NCBI RefSeq assembly: GCF_024139115.2
Contig: NW_026943408.1
Coordinates: 124,001 to 188,000 of the forward strand
DNA length: 64,000 nucleotides
Direction: 5' to 3'
Source: Armigeres subalbatus
Lineage: Eukaryota; Arthropoda; Insecta; Diptera; Culicidae
The notes under the pieces were generated by a model that was given only the letters and a program-made list of their open reading frames with translations, made no database searches and was not told the DNA's origin. Made by a program: the position numbers and the translations under genes. Shown one piece after another: positions 43,893 to 54,559 of the stretch (positions are counted from its first letter, which is position 1; the number at the start of each line of letters is the position of its first letter).

Positions 43893-44017
43893 AATACGCC
43901 TACATATAGGCTGCGCATCCGGTGACTGATGAGAGTTTGGTGGAGGGGCTGGGAATCGAACCCATGACCATCCGCTTGTAAAGCGAACATGTCGCCAACT
44001 ACGCTACAGGACACCCT
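43893..44017 (-). mobile_element. tRNA-Val-like SINE or tRNA pseudogene
   Basis: Minus strand from 44017: GAGGGTGTCCTGTAGCGTAG, a D-arm-like GTTGGCGACA, an anticodon stem around TTCGC-TTTACAA-GCGGA with anticodon TAC, and a T-arm GGGTTCGATTCCC. It then runs into CAGCCCCTCCACCAAACTCT and a further 50 bp of SINE-like body. The T-arm and B-box are intact. The acceptor stem has mismatches and the sequence does not stop at the discriminator base, so I favour a SINE head over a working tRNA. Confidence 0.65.
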
Positions 44018-44134
44018 CTAAAAACTTCAATATTGTTCGAGAAAGCGACAGAGAAAGCTCTTGGAAGCCGGAGAAGTTGCATGCGACGCATCTTCATCAA
44101 CCAGAGCTGAAACATATCGATAAAGTGAATCTAT

Positions 44135-45715
44135 ACCATTTCGTCGAAAAACATTTGGTCGAAAATTATTTTTTAGTCCATCAGAGGTGTAGGACTTTTG
44201 ATTTAATGGCGTTCGGCAGGACATTTAGTCGATAGCAGGTTTTAGAATCAAGCACCTTCGTACATTTAGTCGTTAGACGTTTGGTCGAAAGGACATTTTG
44301 TCGAATGAATATTTGGTTCTATGGACATTTGGTCGAATAGACATTTATTCGCAAGTAGATTTTCGAATGAATAATCGTGGTACATTTTACCAAATAGATG
44401 TTTGCAGGAAAAAAGACTTCAGTCAATAATAGTGTTTAGAAAAATCACATATTTATGGACATTAGGCATAAAAAATTCGATCACGTCTCAAAAAGTAAAT
44501 TATCTTGATTTTTTGTTTAATAATTTCAAATCTCGACGTTTTAAGCATCTCTAAGACAGTCGGCCTTAAACAAAATTTAGATTTCTTCCAAAAAAGTCCC
44601 AAAAAATCATTTTTTTTCTCTAGATAAGTCAAACATTGAACTTCTTTTTTTTTAGATGAACCTCTTGAGCACTACCTGTTGTTGAAATTCGATTGTCAAA
44701 TTTTTCTAATACATTCCATTGGCACCCTAATACTCATGCAAGTCGGGCATAGAAATGATTTCAATTAATAACTAAAATGCTAAAAGAATACTGAGTTCCA
44801 GTTCTAATGTAGAGCCATTGAAGATGAAGAAGAAAAAGATGCTGCACTTTACTCTTGATTAAATATCCATTCGACCAAATGACTAAACGTCCTCTCGACA
44901 AAATGTCATTTGAATAAACGTCATTCGACTAACAATTTATGAAGTGCTCCCAAGTCAACTACGAGCTTGAGCCACCAAAAAATTGAATAGAAGTTATTTC
45001 CCCGTCGGCACCTAACATTTGGCTATTTTAGCATTTTTTTCTATAGCACATCAGAGTCTCCTGAAGTTTTAAGTTTTTTAAGGCAAATAATCCTAATAAG
45101 CTTCCGTATTCGTCTCTTGCGCTGCTGATTGAACTTTCATGGGTCTACCGAATTTCTACAATAAGTTCATCCATGTATCTTGAAGATTATTTAACAAAAT
45201 TCAATCAAAAATCCACTGACTATTTTGCTTGTTAAATTATGTATTATCGATGTTGCGGAAGGTGTCAGCTGGCGATCTCGCACCGATGCTTACAGCAAAT
45301 AAAAGACGTCATTTGTCAGTTATTAGCTAAAAAGCTGTAATATATATTCTTTTATTGATTTTTACATGATTAAAATTAGTATATTACTTACAATTTCGGT
45401 GATTTGACTGAAACCGATTATCTTCCTGCCGACAGAACCTCCACACTAACTCAATAATAAACTCTATTGTCATGTTCTTAAATATAAATCCCATTGATTT
45501 ATAACTAGGGGTGCGTACATTTAATTTTCTTATATTTAATATCATTTCATTAGAGTGCGAAATGTAACAATCGACCTATTAAGCTGAAATCACTTTCAGC
45601 ATTCGACTAAATATTCATTCGGCTAAACGTTCATTCGACTAAATGTCCATTCGATCAAATGTCATTCGACTAAACGCCATTCGACGAAATGTCATTCGAC
45701 GAACTGTCCCAAAGC
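44135..45715. repeat. Foldback of ATTTGGTCGAAA words
   Basis: 44140-44370 is a run of GACATTTGGTCGAATAGAC-like words. 44865-44940 and 45598-45712 are runs of the complement (CATTCGACTAAATGTC-like). A SINE fragment (44735-44850) and about 650 bp of AT-rich sequence separate the blocks. It is the third foldback of this word type in the window. Confidence 0.7.
44735..44850 (+). mobile_element. SINE 3'-end fragment
   Basis: Contains GCAAGTCGGGCATAGAAATG, ATACTGAGTTCCAGTTCTAA, TGTAGAGCCATTGAAGATGA and an AAGAAGAAAAAG tail. The same 3' body appears on the minus strand at 405-560, 21600-21692 and 28083-28171. Confidence 0.6.
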
Positions 45716-45807
45716 CCGATAAAGTGGTGTCGGCTAGTGTAAGATTTTTTTGTGTACATGTTATTCGACTTCGTTAGTAGATGGGAATAACCAGCGCGGG
45801 GGGGAGG

Positions 45808-45905
45808 AGTTCATTTTCAGTGCAAAACGTAAACAAACAACCATAAATTCCATACAAAAATCCAAGATGGCTGAGTTTCTGATATTGACAAGTAAGAACA
45901 CCCCC
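45808..45905. repeat. Dispersed repeat, second copy
   Basis: Same words and order as 19471-19560: TTCATTTTCAGTGCAAAACG, AAACAAAC, AAAATCCAAGATGG. Flanked by C- and G-rich runs that may be its ends. Confidence 0.6.
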
Positions 45906-46107
45906 CAATAAATGCATCCTGGGCTAGTGCGGGTTGAACTATTCTACTACAGATATGTGTCGGACTTAGTTCTGTATCGTATAGCTACGATCGCAAGATC
46001 ATAGCGGGCGCTCTCATTCTACAATAAAATAAATAAATACCGCAAGCAGAAAAATTATTTAAGCTCTTTTAGTGGAATGTCTTTATCTGTCTAAGACGAG
46101 TTTAGTA

Positions 46108-46297
46108 GGGGAACAGACGGCTTTGGCAGGTTTTGTTCTATTATTGGCAGGGGGGTTTTTATCGACCGAATTTTATGAAATTTGGCCACAATATTCTTTG
46201 ATATGCAAAGAATGTTTGGGCCAAATTTGAGCATAATCAGTCATTAAAAACCCCCTGCCAATAATAGAACAAAACCTGCCAAAGCCGTCATTACCCC
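46108..46297. mobile_element. 190-bp TA-flanked MITE with long, nearly identical arms
   Basis: The left end is GGGGAACAGACGGCTTTGGC and the right end, inverted, is GGGGTAATGACGGCTTTGGC. After the four differing bases the arms agree for about 40 bp, including TTTTGTTCTATTATTGGCAG, with one G-run length difference. TA flanks both sides (46106-46107 and 46298-46299). Confidence 0.88.
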
Positions 46298-46334
46298 TAC
46301 TTTCCATTTGATTCCACTACGTTTTGTTATATTT

Positions 46335-46410
46335 TCAAATACGTATTTCGACCTCAACTGTGGGGCCGTGTTCAGTGTGTCGTACTTGACTCGACTTAGT
46401 CAACTTAGAA
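46335..46410. repeat. Dispersed repeat, second copy
   Basis: TTTCGACCTCAACTGTGGGG, CGTGTTCAGTGTGTCGTACT and TTGACTCGACTTAG match 39510-39585 in order and spacing. Confidence 0.6.
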
Positions 46411-47815
46411 TTGAAGCAGATATGATATATGGAGGTTGTGCGTGTAAATCCTGTAGTTATCTCAGAAACCGTAATCTTTTCTGATATCCTTAAGAGAGTT
46501 GGAGCTACACTCAGTTTATAATATACCTATTATGCGTTTTATGATGTTATTTACTTAGAATAAAGATGTTTTATAAAGCGTTATCTTGTATCGTACAGCA
46601 TTAATAAATAGAAAAGAAAAGGTTTAAAGCATTAACGGTGATATTTGTTTACCAAACATCTAGTTTCTAAAATTATTCCTCCCATGGAATGTGAAGCTAT
46701 CTGATTTTAATTGAAAGTATTTATCTCAAAAGGCAGATAACGAAAAAACCTTATTTTACAATATCCAATTTCCCAACCAAGCCCTGAAGCATACCCTAAC
46801 AACGCATATCAATGGAAAGTTTTGACTAGGAAGCTGGAAAATCTCAACAATAGAGCCAACAGCTTCAATGACCGGATGACCATTCACAACATCCCAGAAT
46901 GGACTGACAACGGTTTGTAGAAAAAATAAACGGAAAATACAAACACCCAAACCGAATCCATCCGAGTGGCAACAGCTGGATCAGCTCACACGGAATGATA
47001 AATAGTACTATTCTCCGTCGCATTTTTCTACCGTACCGAGCGTAGTTTGATGCTACGGAAGAGTTTTTAGGGAAATGTTGAAAAAAAAAATCAATTTTAA
47101 CAATCTGACGCATCCCATGTCCCATTTCTGGGATCGACATTGTTCGGGATGTGTGTTCCCAGCCCAGCCTTTTCGTCAATGGCATGTGATAACATTCGAT
47201 TTAGAATGGCCATGGCGCCGAAAGCACTTTTGTCACTTTGCGTCTACCCAGCCAGCAACCCCCGCTTAGCTAGGCCTCGGTACAAAGCGGATGGGTATAC
47301 GATCACAATTTGGTAGAATAGGCAGCATTCGAAATTAGAGCCGCTTTGGATAATGGATTTGAATTCGTTTTGTTTTTAGGGGAATATTCAAACATGTTCA
47401 CTGATGTTGTTCGAAACTTATTTGGGCATGAATTACTAAACGGTTTCTGTAAAAACAGATTTTTTCGAAAATAAAAGTTGATTAAGCGACCACTTCCCCC
47501 TTATATCCGCGACAGGGGGTGGGGGGTTGTACAAGACTAAAAAATGAATAATATTTTGGGATTCATATGGAAATAAATGGTAGGTTATATACGCTTCGAT
47601 TCGTTCATATGGTCTGCGTGGATTCTTTTAAATGCAATCCAATGAATTTTCCGAAGAAAATCCAGAAATTAATCCGAAGAGAAACTTAGAATCTGCCTCT
47701 TTTCGCGAAATAAACTTAAAAGTGACAGTTGGAAAATTAAAAAAATAACCAGCTCTTAGGATTGGCTAGTGCTTCCCAGCACTATAAGACATCTATCAAA
47801 AATGATTCGATAGGG
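46411..47815. other. Unassigned stretch
   Basis: No gene I can support. Short frames near 46865-47269 on both strands carry no recognisable motif. 47140-47285 is GC-richer than its surroundings. 47490-47530 has a G-rich and C-rich run. Confidence 0.35.
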
Positions 47816-47818
47816 AAG

Positions 47819-47980
47819 ATCCATAAAGTACGTCACGCAAAAATCGGCGATTTTCGACCCCCCCCTCCCCCATTCGTCACACTTTTTGTAATAAACCTCT
47901 AAAATTTTTGTATGGATCGTCACGCTGCTCTGAACCCCCCCTCCCCCATAGAGGCATGACGTACTTTGTGGACGGCCCCA
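47819..47980. mobile_element. MITE with CCATAAAGTACGTCACGC ends, second copy
   Basis: The left end is ATCCATAAAGTACGTCACGC and the right end, inverted, is GTCCACAAAGTACGTCATGC. The interior has two C-rich runs and TTTTGTATGGATCGTCACGC. Same family as 16269-16436. Confidence 0.8.
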
Positions 47981-48640
47981 TACCTGTCAAAAGCAGGGTT
48001 ATTCGAAAATTGTTGGACTTTCGCTTTTAAGTTTAATTTGCGTTTAATTCAGGAAATGCATACCTTAGGATTCATGCTCAGCCAATCCAGAGTTTCCTTG
48101 AAGCGATTTATAGGAATCCTCCATGGAAAATTCTTGGATTCATCCTAAGGGAATTCCGAAATTCCTTCGAATGGAGGTCGGACTTTCACAGACATAAAAG
48201 TGGCGTGCATATCGATTAAGTTCGAGCATGTAAACAAATATCCTCAATCTTAACATATATTTGGAGGGATACTTAGTAATCTGCCAAGATTCTTTGGAGT
48301 GATCTTCTGGATTTTTTTTTCAGAAACGATTCGCGAAATTTCTGATAATAGTATCCTGGCATTTCTTTACAGAAAATCTCGCAGTAATGTAGCGCAAGTC
48401 GGCAGTATCGTTACGCTGCAGTGTGTAAGACTTACTTGGTACTTGATGAGCTATTATTCCTCCTCGATGAAGTTTCTATTACGGCATCGCTCAAACATCA
48501 AAAATCTTCCTTAAGCTCACTTGGTGCACTGCCCTATACGCCTAGTATAACTTGTGATTCACGCGACGCCAACAGATGCCGTTCTCTTGATTACCGCCGA
48601 GTATTTTCTACAGCACCTTCCATGTGTCCATGTCCAAGCT
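47981..48640. other. Unassigned stretch, possibly with a decayed retroelement scrap
   Basis: A frame around 48554-48640 reads TPTDAVLLITAEYFLQHLP, which loosely recalls the protease-to-RT region of BEL/Pao elements, but the match is too short to call. Otherwise AT-rich and featureless. Confidence 0.3.
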
Positions 48641-49034
48641 TTTTTTTTTTTTTTATCTTTCGTTTATTTGGAAGGCTCATTTGCCGTGAAGCGTTACGGA
48701 GCCGAAATCAAGTTTAACAATACATTTCTTGATTCTTATACATAGTGTTAGTTTTGGGGAACCGAAAGACTCGCGGTTTAGTCGAGGTTAGGGAATACAA
48801 TAATACAGTAGGAAAGGAAAGGATTTTAGGGTGCTTAAGTAATTACGATGCTGATGTTCACAAAGTTGACATTCCTCGCATTTTTACATCTGTAACGGGG
48901 CAAACAAACTTTTTTTGGGAGACAACGACGAGAGGAAGACATACGGAGGGGATTAACGACAGACATGGAAATGTACAACAAGAGGAAGACATTCGATATG
49001 GGGTACGACAGACAATGGAATGGGCAGACATTGA

Positions 49035-49394
49035 TTACAGTTTTACATCAGCAACTTTCAAAAAATGGTGGACCAGGGACATGTACTCGAGATCAAGGCC
49101 CGACAACACTTCCCTAATAGGCTTTGGTTGTTTTCCTCGGACCCGGAGATGTTCAGTTAGCGCAGATCTGGGGCCACGATGCTCCTCGCACGCCCACACG
49201 ACATGATCGATGTCCTGATAATCCTCGCCGCAAACACAGAGATTTCCTTCCGAGAGCCCCACTCTGAAAAGATGTGCATTTAGAGTGTAGTGATTGGACA
49301 TTAGACGACACATGGTTCGAATGAAGTCTCGTCCCATATTCAATTTTTGAACCATGGACGCTTCGACACCTGCGGGCGAATTGAATACAGCCAT
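49035..49394 (-). pseudogene. I-type LINE: C-terminal zinc-binding tail
   Basis: A frame of 119 residues with LYRxMxN-like TMCRLMSNHYTLNAHLFRVG, then LCVCGEDYQDIDHVVWACEE, in which Cys-x-Cys, His and Cys form the nucleic-acid-binding motif that ends many RNase H-bearing LINEs. It is in a different phase from the RNase H fragment, so a frameshift lies near 49394-49435. The ORF ends at 49035, followed by the 3' UTR. Confidence 0.75.
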
Positions 49395-49434
49395 CTACCC
49401 AACTCCCCATTTGTCCATTTCTGTTGCCAGCTGT

Positions 49435-49850
49435 TCAAGATATTACTGACGAACTAATGTGAAAAATCATCGAAGGTATTTTCCGATCGTAAATATCACC
49501 TTCCATAGCGCCCACCTTAGCCAAAGAGTCCGCTTTCTCATTTCCCGGGATCGAACAATGAGAAGGGACCCAAGCCATGGTGATTGTGTAAGACCGTTGT
49601 GATAAGGCACTCAAAGCTCCCCGTATTCCATTCAGAAGATACGCTGAGTGCTTAACCAGTTTAATTGACCGAACAGCCTCCAAGGAACTTAGACTGCCGG
49701 TGAAGATGAAAAAGTGGTCAGGAGGTAGGCATGCGATTTGCTCGAGTGAATAGTGTTCAGCTGCTAGCTCAGCGGAATACACGGAACTAAACACTTTGAG
49801 CTTAAATTAGGCGCTATGAAAAACGTTAAAAACATCGAAACCAGTGGAGT
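49435..49850 (-). pseudogene. I-type LINE: broken RNase H domain
   Basis: Minus-strand blocks in order: DGSKMDDSTGF (about 49850-49820), an in-frame TAA stop at 49807-49809, SSVYSAELAAEHYSLEQI, FFIFTGSLSSLEAV, and TMAWVPSHCSIPGNEKADSL. The domain would degrade the RNA strand of the RNA-DNA hybrid. The expected catalytic Asp of the TDS motif is Gly here (GGC at 49696-49698), and the frame shifts between RT and RNase H. The domain is certainly inactive. Confidence 0.85.
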
Positions 49851-51341
49851 CATCCATTTTTGACCCGTCTTCTCTCCTTCTCTCCTTGCTTCTGTCCTCA
49901 CGGGTGTGCCCGCATTTGCTTGCAAATAATGGAGGTATGACCTCCGCACGAAAAAAAAATCTGGTATTCCATGAACCTCCTGCTTCATGGACAGATCAAA
50001 AGTAACAGAGGAACTGTAAGAGTCTAAGAAGTTAGCACGATTGGTATCTACCGAAGAAGGGCTTACCTCCAGCGTTATGTACCAGTGGTAAATACTCATG
50101 AATCGAGATTGAGGGTTTTGTTCGAGCAGCTTCTCGAAGTTGTCAATGACCAATGGATTGAGAACCTCACAGCGGATGAGGAACCGGAGCGATAATTCCG
50201 CGAAACGATCTGTTAGTGGCAGTACTCCCGCAAGTACTTCCAAGCTCATCGTATGTGTCGAATTCATACATCCTAACGCGATACGGAGACAGCGGTACTG
50301 AATCCTTTGAAGCTTCAGCATGTGTGTTTTAGCCGCGGACTGGAAGCAGAAACTACCGTATTCGAGAACCGACAAAATGGTTGTTCTATACAACGTCATA
50401 AGATCTTCGGGATGCGCTCCCCACCATGTTCCGGTTATTGATCGCATGAAGTTGATCCGTTTCTGGCATTTTTGTGTCAGATACACAATGTGCTTCCTGA
50501 AGGTACATTTCGAGTCGAACCAGACCCCGAGGTATTTAGAAGATATGCTATGAGTGATTGTCTTACCCATCAGTTGGAGCGGGAACTTTGCCGGCTTATG
50601 TTTTTTTGAAAAGACAACCATCTCAGTTTTCTCCGGAGAGAATTCGATACCCAGCTTCGTAGCCCAAGTGGACAAATTGTCCAGAGTATCTTGCAACGGT
50701 CCTTGCAGATCAATCGCTGTTGGCCCCGAAACGGATATAACACAATCATCTGCAAGCTGTCTCAACGAGCAATTTGGCATGAGACATTCATCAATGTCTC
50801 TGACGTAAAAATTGTAAAGAAGGGGGCTCAAACATGAGCCCTGGGGGAGACCCATGTAGCTAATTCGTGAAGTTGCCGAGTCACCATGAGAAAAACTCAA
50901 ACGCTTCTCTGACAACAAATTGTACAAATAGTTGTTCAAAATTGGTGAAAGCCCACATTCGTGGAGTTTGTCAGATAAGACATCGACGCAAACTGAATCA
51001 AAAGCCCCCTTAATGTCCAAAAACACTGAGCCCATTTGCTCTTTTTTAGCGAAAGTAAGCTGAATTTCTGAAGAAAGCAACGCAAGACAGTCGTTCGTTC
51101 CCTTGCCCCTGCGGAAACCAAATTGTGTATCTGACAACAAACTATTCGATTCAACCCATTTGTCTAGCCGGAAGAGAATCATCTTCTCCAACAGCTTCCG
51201 AAGACATGACAGCATCGCGATGGGGCGATACGAATTACAATCCGACGCGGGTTTTCCGGGCTTCTGGATGGCTATCACCCTCACTTCCCTCCAATCATCC
51301 GGAACAATGTTGCACTCCAGTAACTGATTGAACAAGTTCAA
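49764..51341 (-). CDS. I-type LINE: uninterrupted reverse transcriptase ORF fragment
   Basis: A 525-residue open frame. The first codon is TTG and upstream codons to about 51390 still read as RT, so this is a truncated ORF2 rather than a start. Motifs in order: DDWREVRVIAIQKPGK at 15-30, NSYRPIAMLSCLRKLLEKM at 36-54, FGFRRGKGTNDC at 74-85, FLDIKGAFDSV at 107-117, GLPQGSCLSPLLYNFYV at 164-180, the catalytic LADD box at 196-199 and KYLGVWFD at 270-277. About the last 40 residues are out-of-frame linker and RNase H sequence. The RT core keeps its catalytic aspartates and has no internal stop over some 480 codons, so it is relatively young. No promoter or partner ORF remains. Confidence 0.88.
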   Translation of the reverse strand: MNLFNQLLECNIVPDDWREVRVIAIQKPGKPASDCNSYRPIAMLSCLRKLLEKMILFRLDKWVESNSLLSDTQFGFRRGKGTNDCLALLSSEIQLTFAKKEQMGSVFLDIKGAFDSVCVDVLSDKLHECGLSPILNNYLYNLLSEKRLSFSHGDSATSRISYMGLPQGSCLSPLLYNFYVRDIDECLMPNCSLRQLADDCVISVSGPTAIDLQGPLQDTLDNLSTWATKLGIEFSPEKTEMVVFSKKHKPAKFPLQLMGKTITHSISSKYLGVWFDSKCTFRKHIVYLTQKCQKRINFMRSITGTWWGAHPEDLMTLYRTTILSVLEYGSFCFQSAAKTHMLKLQRIQYRCLRIALGCMNSTHTMSLEVLAGVLPLTDRFAELSLRFLIRCEVLNPLVIDNFEKLLEQNPQSRFMSIYHWYITLEVSPSSVDTNRANFLDSYSSSVTFDLSMKQEVHGIPDFFFVRRSYLHYLQANAGTPVRTEARREGEKTGQKWMTPLVSMFLTFFIAPNLSSKCLVPCIPLS

Positions 51342-51393
51342 TAAGCGCCTCTTCGCGACGTTATGTCCAAGTTTGATGGCCGGATAAAGCCAC

Positions 51394-51645
51394 CGGGAGA
51401 ATCAGTCACACGTCACTAGAACTCCAAGGTACACCATAGATCAGGTGTTCACTGTACGCCAGATATGGCAGAAATGCCGCGAATGCAACGTGCCCACACA
51501 TCATCTATTCATCGACTTAACGACTCCATCGTTCACACCGCGAAAATCGGACTATGGATCGGAAGCATAGCCAGAATGTCCGGCAGAATATCTGTGAACA
51601 TAGTTCTCGATAATACTCATGGCGAAGTGAGGGCGAGTAGTAGCT
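51394..51645 (+). mobile_element. RTE-clade LINE fragment, copy C
   Basis: 51420-51515 matches the RT region of copies A and B (GATCAGGTGTTCACTGTACG, AAATGCCGCGAATGCAACGT, CACATCATCTATTCATCGAC). It then jumps to the region near the C-terminus (CCATCGTTCACACCGCGAAA, AGCCAGAATGTCCGGCAG). It is internally deleted and abuts the I-type LINE, which may have inserted into it. Confidence 0.75.
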
Positions 51646-52144
51646 AAAAACTTCATTCTTACATCAAATACAGTCTTTAAATATTACTAAGCTGCGTGCT
51701 TACTCACAATATGCATGCTGAGCCATTTTCAGTTACATCAATTATCTCGATGCCGAAATTTGCGTTTCCAAAATCGCGAGGTGAGAAAGACACTAACGAA
51801 TAACGATAGAAGAAATAACATATATGGTGTGCGTACCTGCCCCAGCCTTATTAAACTTTTTTACATTTTCTTAGACGATGGCACGGTAATGGGGATGCAT
51901 TTTATTTCTGGATAAGTGCCGTCACAAGCGACAACTAGTGTAGTATTTTATTTTTTACTTACGTGTATAATTGATCATTTCGGAATATTAATATGCTCCG
52001 AAAACTTCCATCCATGCGGTTTGTTTATTTTTATTTGGAATACATGAACTGTCAAATTCTCTCTTATTATGATCATCATAAATGTTGAAAAATGACCAAT
52101 CGGCATTTGTAACAGCTAATGTATATAGTACATAAGCAATTACG
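51646..52144. other. Unassigned AT-rich stretch
   Basis: No gene or repeat ends recognised. Confidence 0.35.
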
Positions 52145-52255
52145 CATTGAAAAACCCAGATTAATCCACCTAGCGGTGATGGCGCCTTTCTCGCGTAAAA
52201 AGGTAATAAATGTAGCCTTTACGCTTACACCTCGATGATGTACAAGAAAGGCAAA
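52145..52255. mobile_element. GCCTTTCTCG-family MITE, short copy
   Basis: The left end is AACCCAGATTAATCCACCTA followed by GCGGTGATGGCGCCTTTCTC, and the right end is GTACAAGAAAGGCAAAAC. It has almost no core, so it shows both ends of the family in about 110 bp. Confidence 0.7.
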
Positions 52256-52479
52256 ACAGTTACACCGTCTAATGTTATGATAGAAAATTTACACTAGTAG
52301 ACGACAGATGGCGCTGTCAAAAGTTTCTCGAATTTCCTATGTTCGAATTTTGACTTTCGGACAATTTAGTACTATGAAACTGAACGAAGAGCATACTTAC
52401 GCCTAAATGCGTGCAACACGAGCATCTTTATAGTACGATGAAACTCTTAATGGGAAGCCACGGATAAAATATTCATAGA

Positions 52480-52880
52480 TGCAAGGCATTTTTCATAACA
52501 CATTATTGTTCTATGTGACTATGTCTCATCACTATTTTAATATTATCTATTTTTTGCAATTTGCAATTATTATGAAATTCAATAGTGATCAACAGCGGTT
52601 TAGTCTCTGTCGGATGCAACTTGTTGCAAGAAAATCGGTTAAGAGTTTCTATGTGAAAATTTGGCTAATGTTTTTTATGGCATTTTGTGCACACACACAC
52701 ACACACACACATACACACACACACACGCACACACGGACAGACAGACATTTGTTCAGCTCATCGAGCTGAGTCGAATGGTATATAACACTATGGGTCTCCG
52801 GGACTTCTATCAAAAGTTCGATTTTGGAGTGAAATGATAGCCTTTCGGTACAACTTAGTTGTACGAGAAAGGCAAAAAAC
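52480..52880. mobile_element. GCCTTTCTCG-family MITE with CA microsatellite
   Basis: The core has TCGGATGCAACTTGTTGCAA and GAAAATCGGTTAAG, then a CA microsatellite (52690-52735). GCTCATCGAGCTGAGTCGAA and ATAACACTATGGGTCTCCGG follow, and the right end is GTTGTACGAGAAAGGCAAAA. It is inverted relative to 35620-38335, with one core unit. The left end is unclear. Confidence 0.65.
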
Positions 52881-54555
52881 TCTTTTATTGTCACATTTAA
52901 ACATTGTGATTTTAAAGTTGATTTCATCGAAGCAAAGCAATTTTGAACAAATGGATCACGAAAAATCATCTCGGATGCCATCGCCATATTTATTTTTCAC
53001 TTAGCATCAGCAGACACTTTGAATTCAAATATGTATTTCATTCATCCTATTTTATAAACGAATTAGCTACGAACAATCAAAAATCAATAAATATTAATTA
53101 TAATGCAGAAAAACGATTTTTTTTATTTATCGGAAAATTTGCTTTTAAAAAAAGGTTGTTAAATTGAAGTTTACTGAGAGCGCATCAGTTATATCAATGT
53201 TTTACACTATATGACACAATAAATCTGATTCGGCACCAAAAAATTATGCACCATATAGCAACTCTGCTTCAATTATTTTTATCTATGGTTCAGTTCAGAA
53301 TATTTCATTTGCATATTTGATTATGGCATTTTATGGTTTTAAATTTGAATTTATTTTGTTAAGACTGAACATATTTTATTATTTCATGTTTGAATAAAAT
53401 TAGATCTAGAGAATTCCGCAGGCATCGAGATTATGTAGCTTAGAAAAGGTTTTAACTAATGCAAACTTTCTTTTATAGCAGTTTGCACATGGATTTCGAA
53501 AGGTTTTTGGTGCCAATTTGTTGTTCAGGTTTTGTCAGATTCTGATCTTGAATTTCGTCTTACATTTACACTTGAAAACCATTGCAAGAGTGGGCCAACT
53601 AGGCAGATATTACTCTTCAAGAGGTTTTGGTGTAAGCGATCGAGAAACAAATGCCTTGGCTAGGGTTTTATTGTCGTAGAATTCAAATACTCTTGTAGCA
53701 ATTCATAAAACTCAAAATGTTGCTTGGTACTATCAGCACCGTCGTTTTCGGTGCGAACATGTTCATTTCCAACGTGTTACTGACACGACGGCGCCTCCCA
53801 CTGCTATTGCATCTGTTGGGGTTGAGAATGTTGCTCCCAAATAAATTCCTTATTTATTACTGGGAACTATGGCGATGCCGGTTCATAGAATAATACTAAC
53901 CAAGCGCGTTCATACTTTAAGATCGAACTAAAAAACAATGCCTTAGCTTATGCCCAGGAAAATCATGTGAATGTTTACCTAACACAATTATGGAATGGTT
54001 AATGATTCGAACTTAACCACTTTCAGCATGGTCTTTCTGTACAATAGTTCATATTACCGCTGAGCTACGGATGAATCCGATGAAGGGCATGGAGTCATTC
54101 ACAGCTACATAAAAAAAAAACGCGGAATACAGCTTCCGGAATCTGTTGAACAAATAATGCTATGTGTTCCTGGCCTTCATAGGGGAAAAAAGGGTATATT
54201 TCGGATGTATTTAATATCGTCAATATTTTCCAGTCGCTGATTGAATCGATCCTGCTAAATAAGTACATTTGTATAGATTTTCCGTAGATTGCGTGCTCTC
54301 TGATTGAGCCTTACGCAATCTGAAAAATGGTTTCAACTGGCTGTATGTTCGTTAAGAGATTTATTTTGCTGATTATTAACATGGACTAAACCGGTTTTAA
54401 AGCGAGTATAAGATCGATTGAACAACAAGTCCCAAAAAAAATCCCCGAATGTAGTTTTTTTTTAAGTAATTAACAATTTTTCGAATGTAATCAATAATGA
54501 AATGGTAAATTCATTCCAATCCCTTATTTAAAAATAGGCGTAGGCCCACATTAAC
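52881..54555. other. Unassigned AT-rich stretch
   Basis: No gene recognised. Short frames only. A TGTTACTGACACGACGGCG word near 53770 lies in a slightly GC-richer patch without further context. Confidence 0.35.
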
Positions 54556-54559
54556 ACAA

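Larger units (their letters stand above)
48641..51393 (-). mobile_element. I-type LINE, 5'-truncated, with RNase H
   Basis: On the minus strand, from about 51393 to a poly(A) tail (plus-strand T run 48641-48654): RT, RNase H, a C-terminal CCHC-like motif and a 3' UTR of about 380 bp. RNase H downstream of RT is found in the I, R1, LOA and Tad groups, and the layout fits I or Loner-type mosquito elements. The endonuclease and first ORF are missing. At its 5' side it abuts an RTE fragment (51394-51645) with no resolved target duplication. Confidence 0.82.

Noticed and set aside
46865..47185. 106-codon minus-strand ORF as a host gene
   Set aside because: Overlapping frames of similar length on both strands, no motif, no splice or start context.
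48554..48640. BEL/Pao protease-RT linker (TPTDAVLLITAEYFLQHLP)
   Set aside because: Too short, no flanking support in either direction; left as an unassigned stretch.
48745..49206. 153-codon plus-strand frame
   Set aside because: It is the antisense shadow of the C-terminal region and 3' UTR of the I-type LINE.
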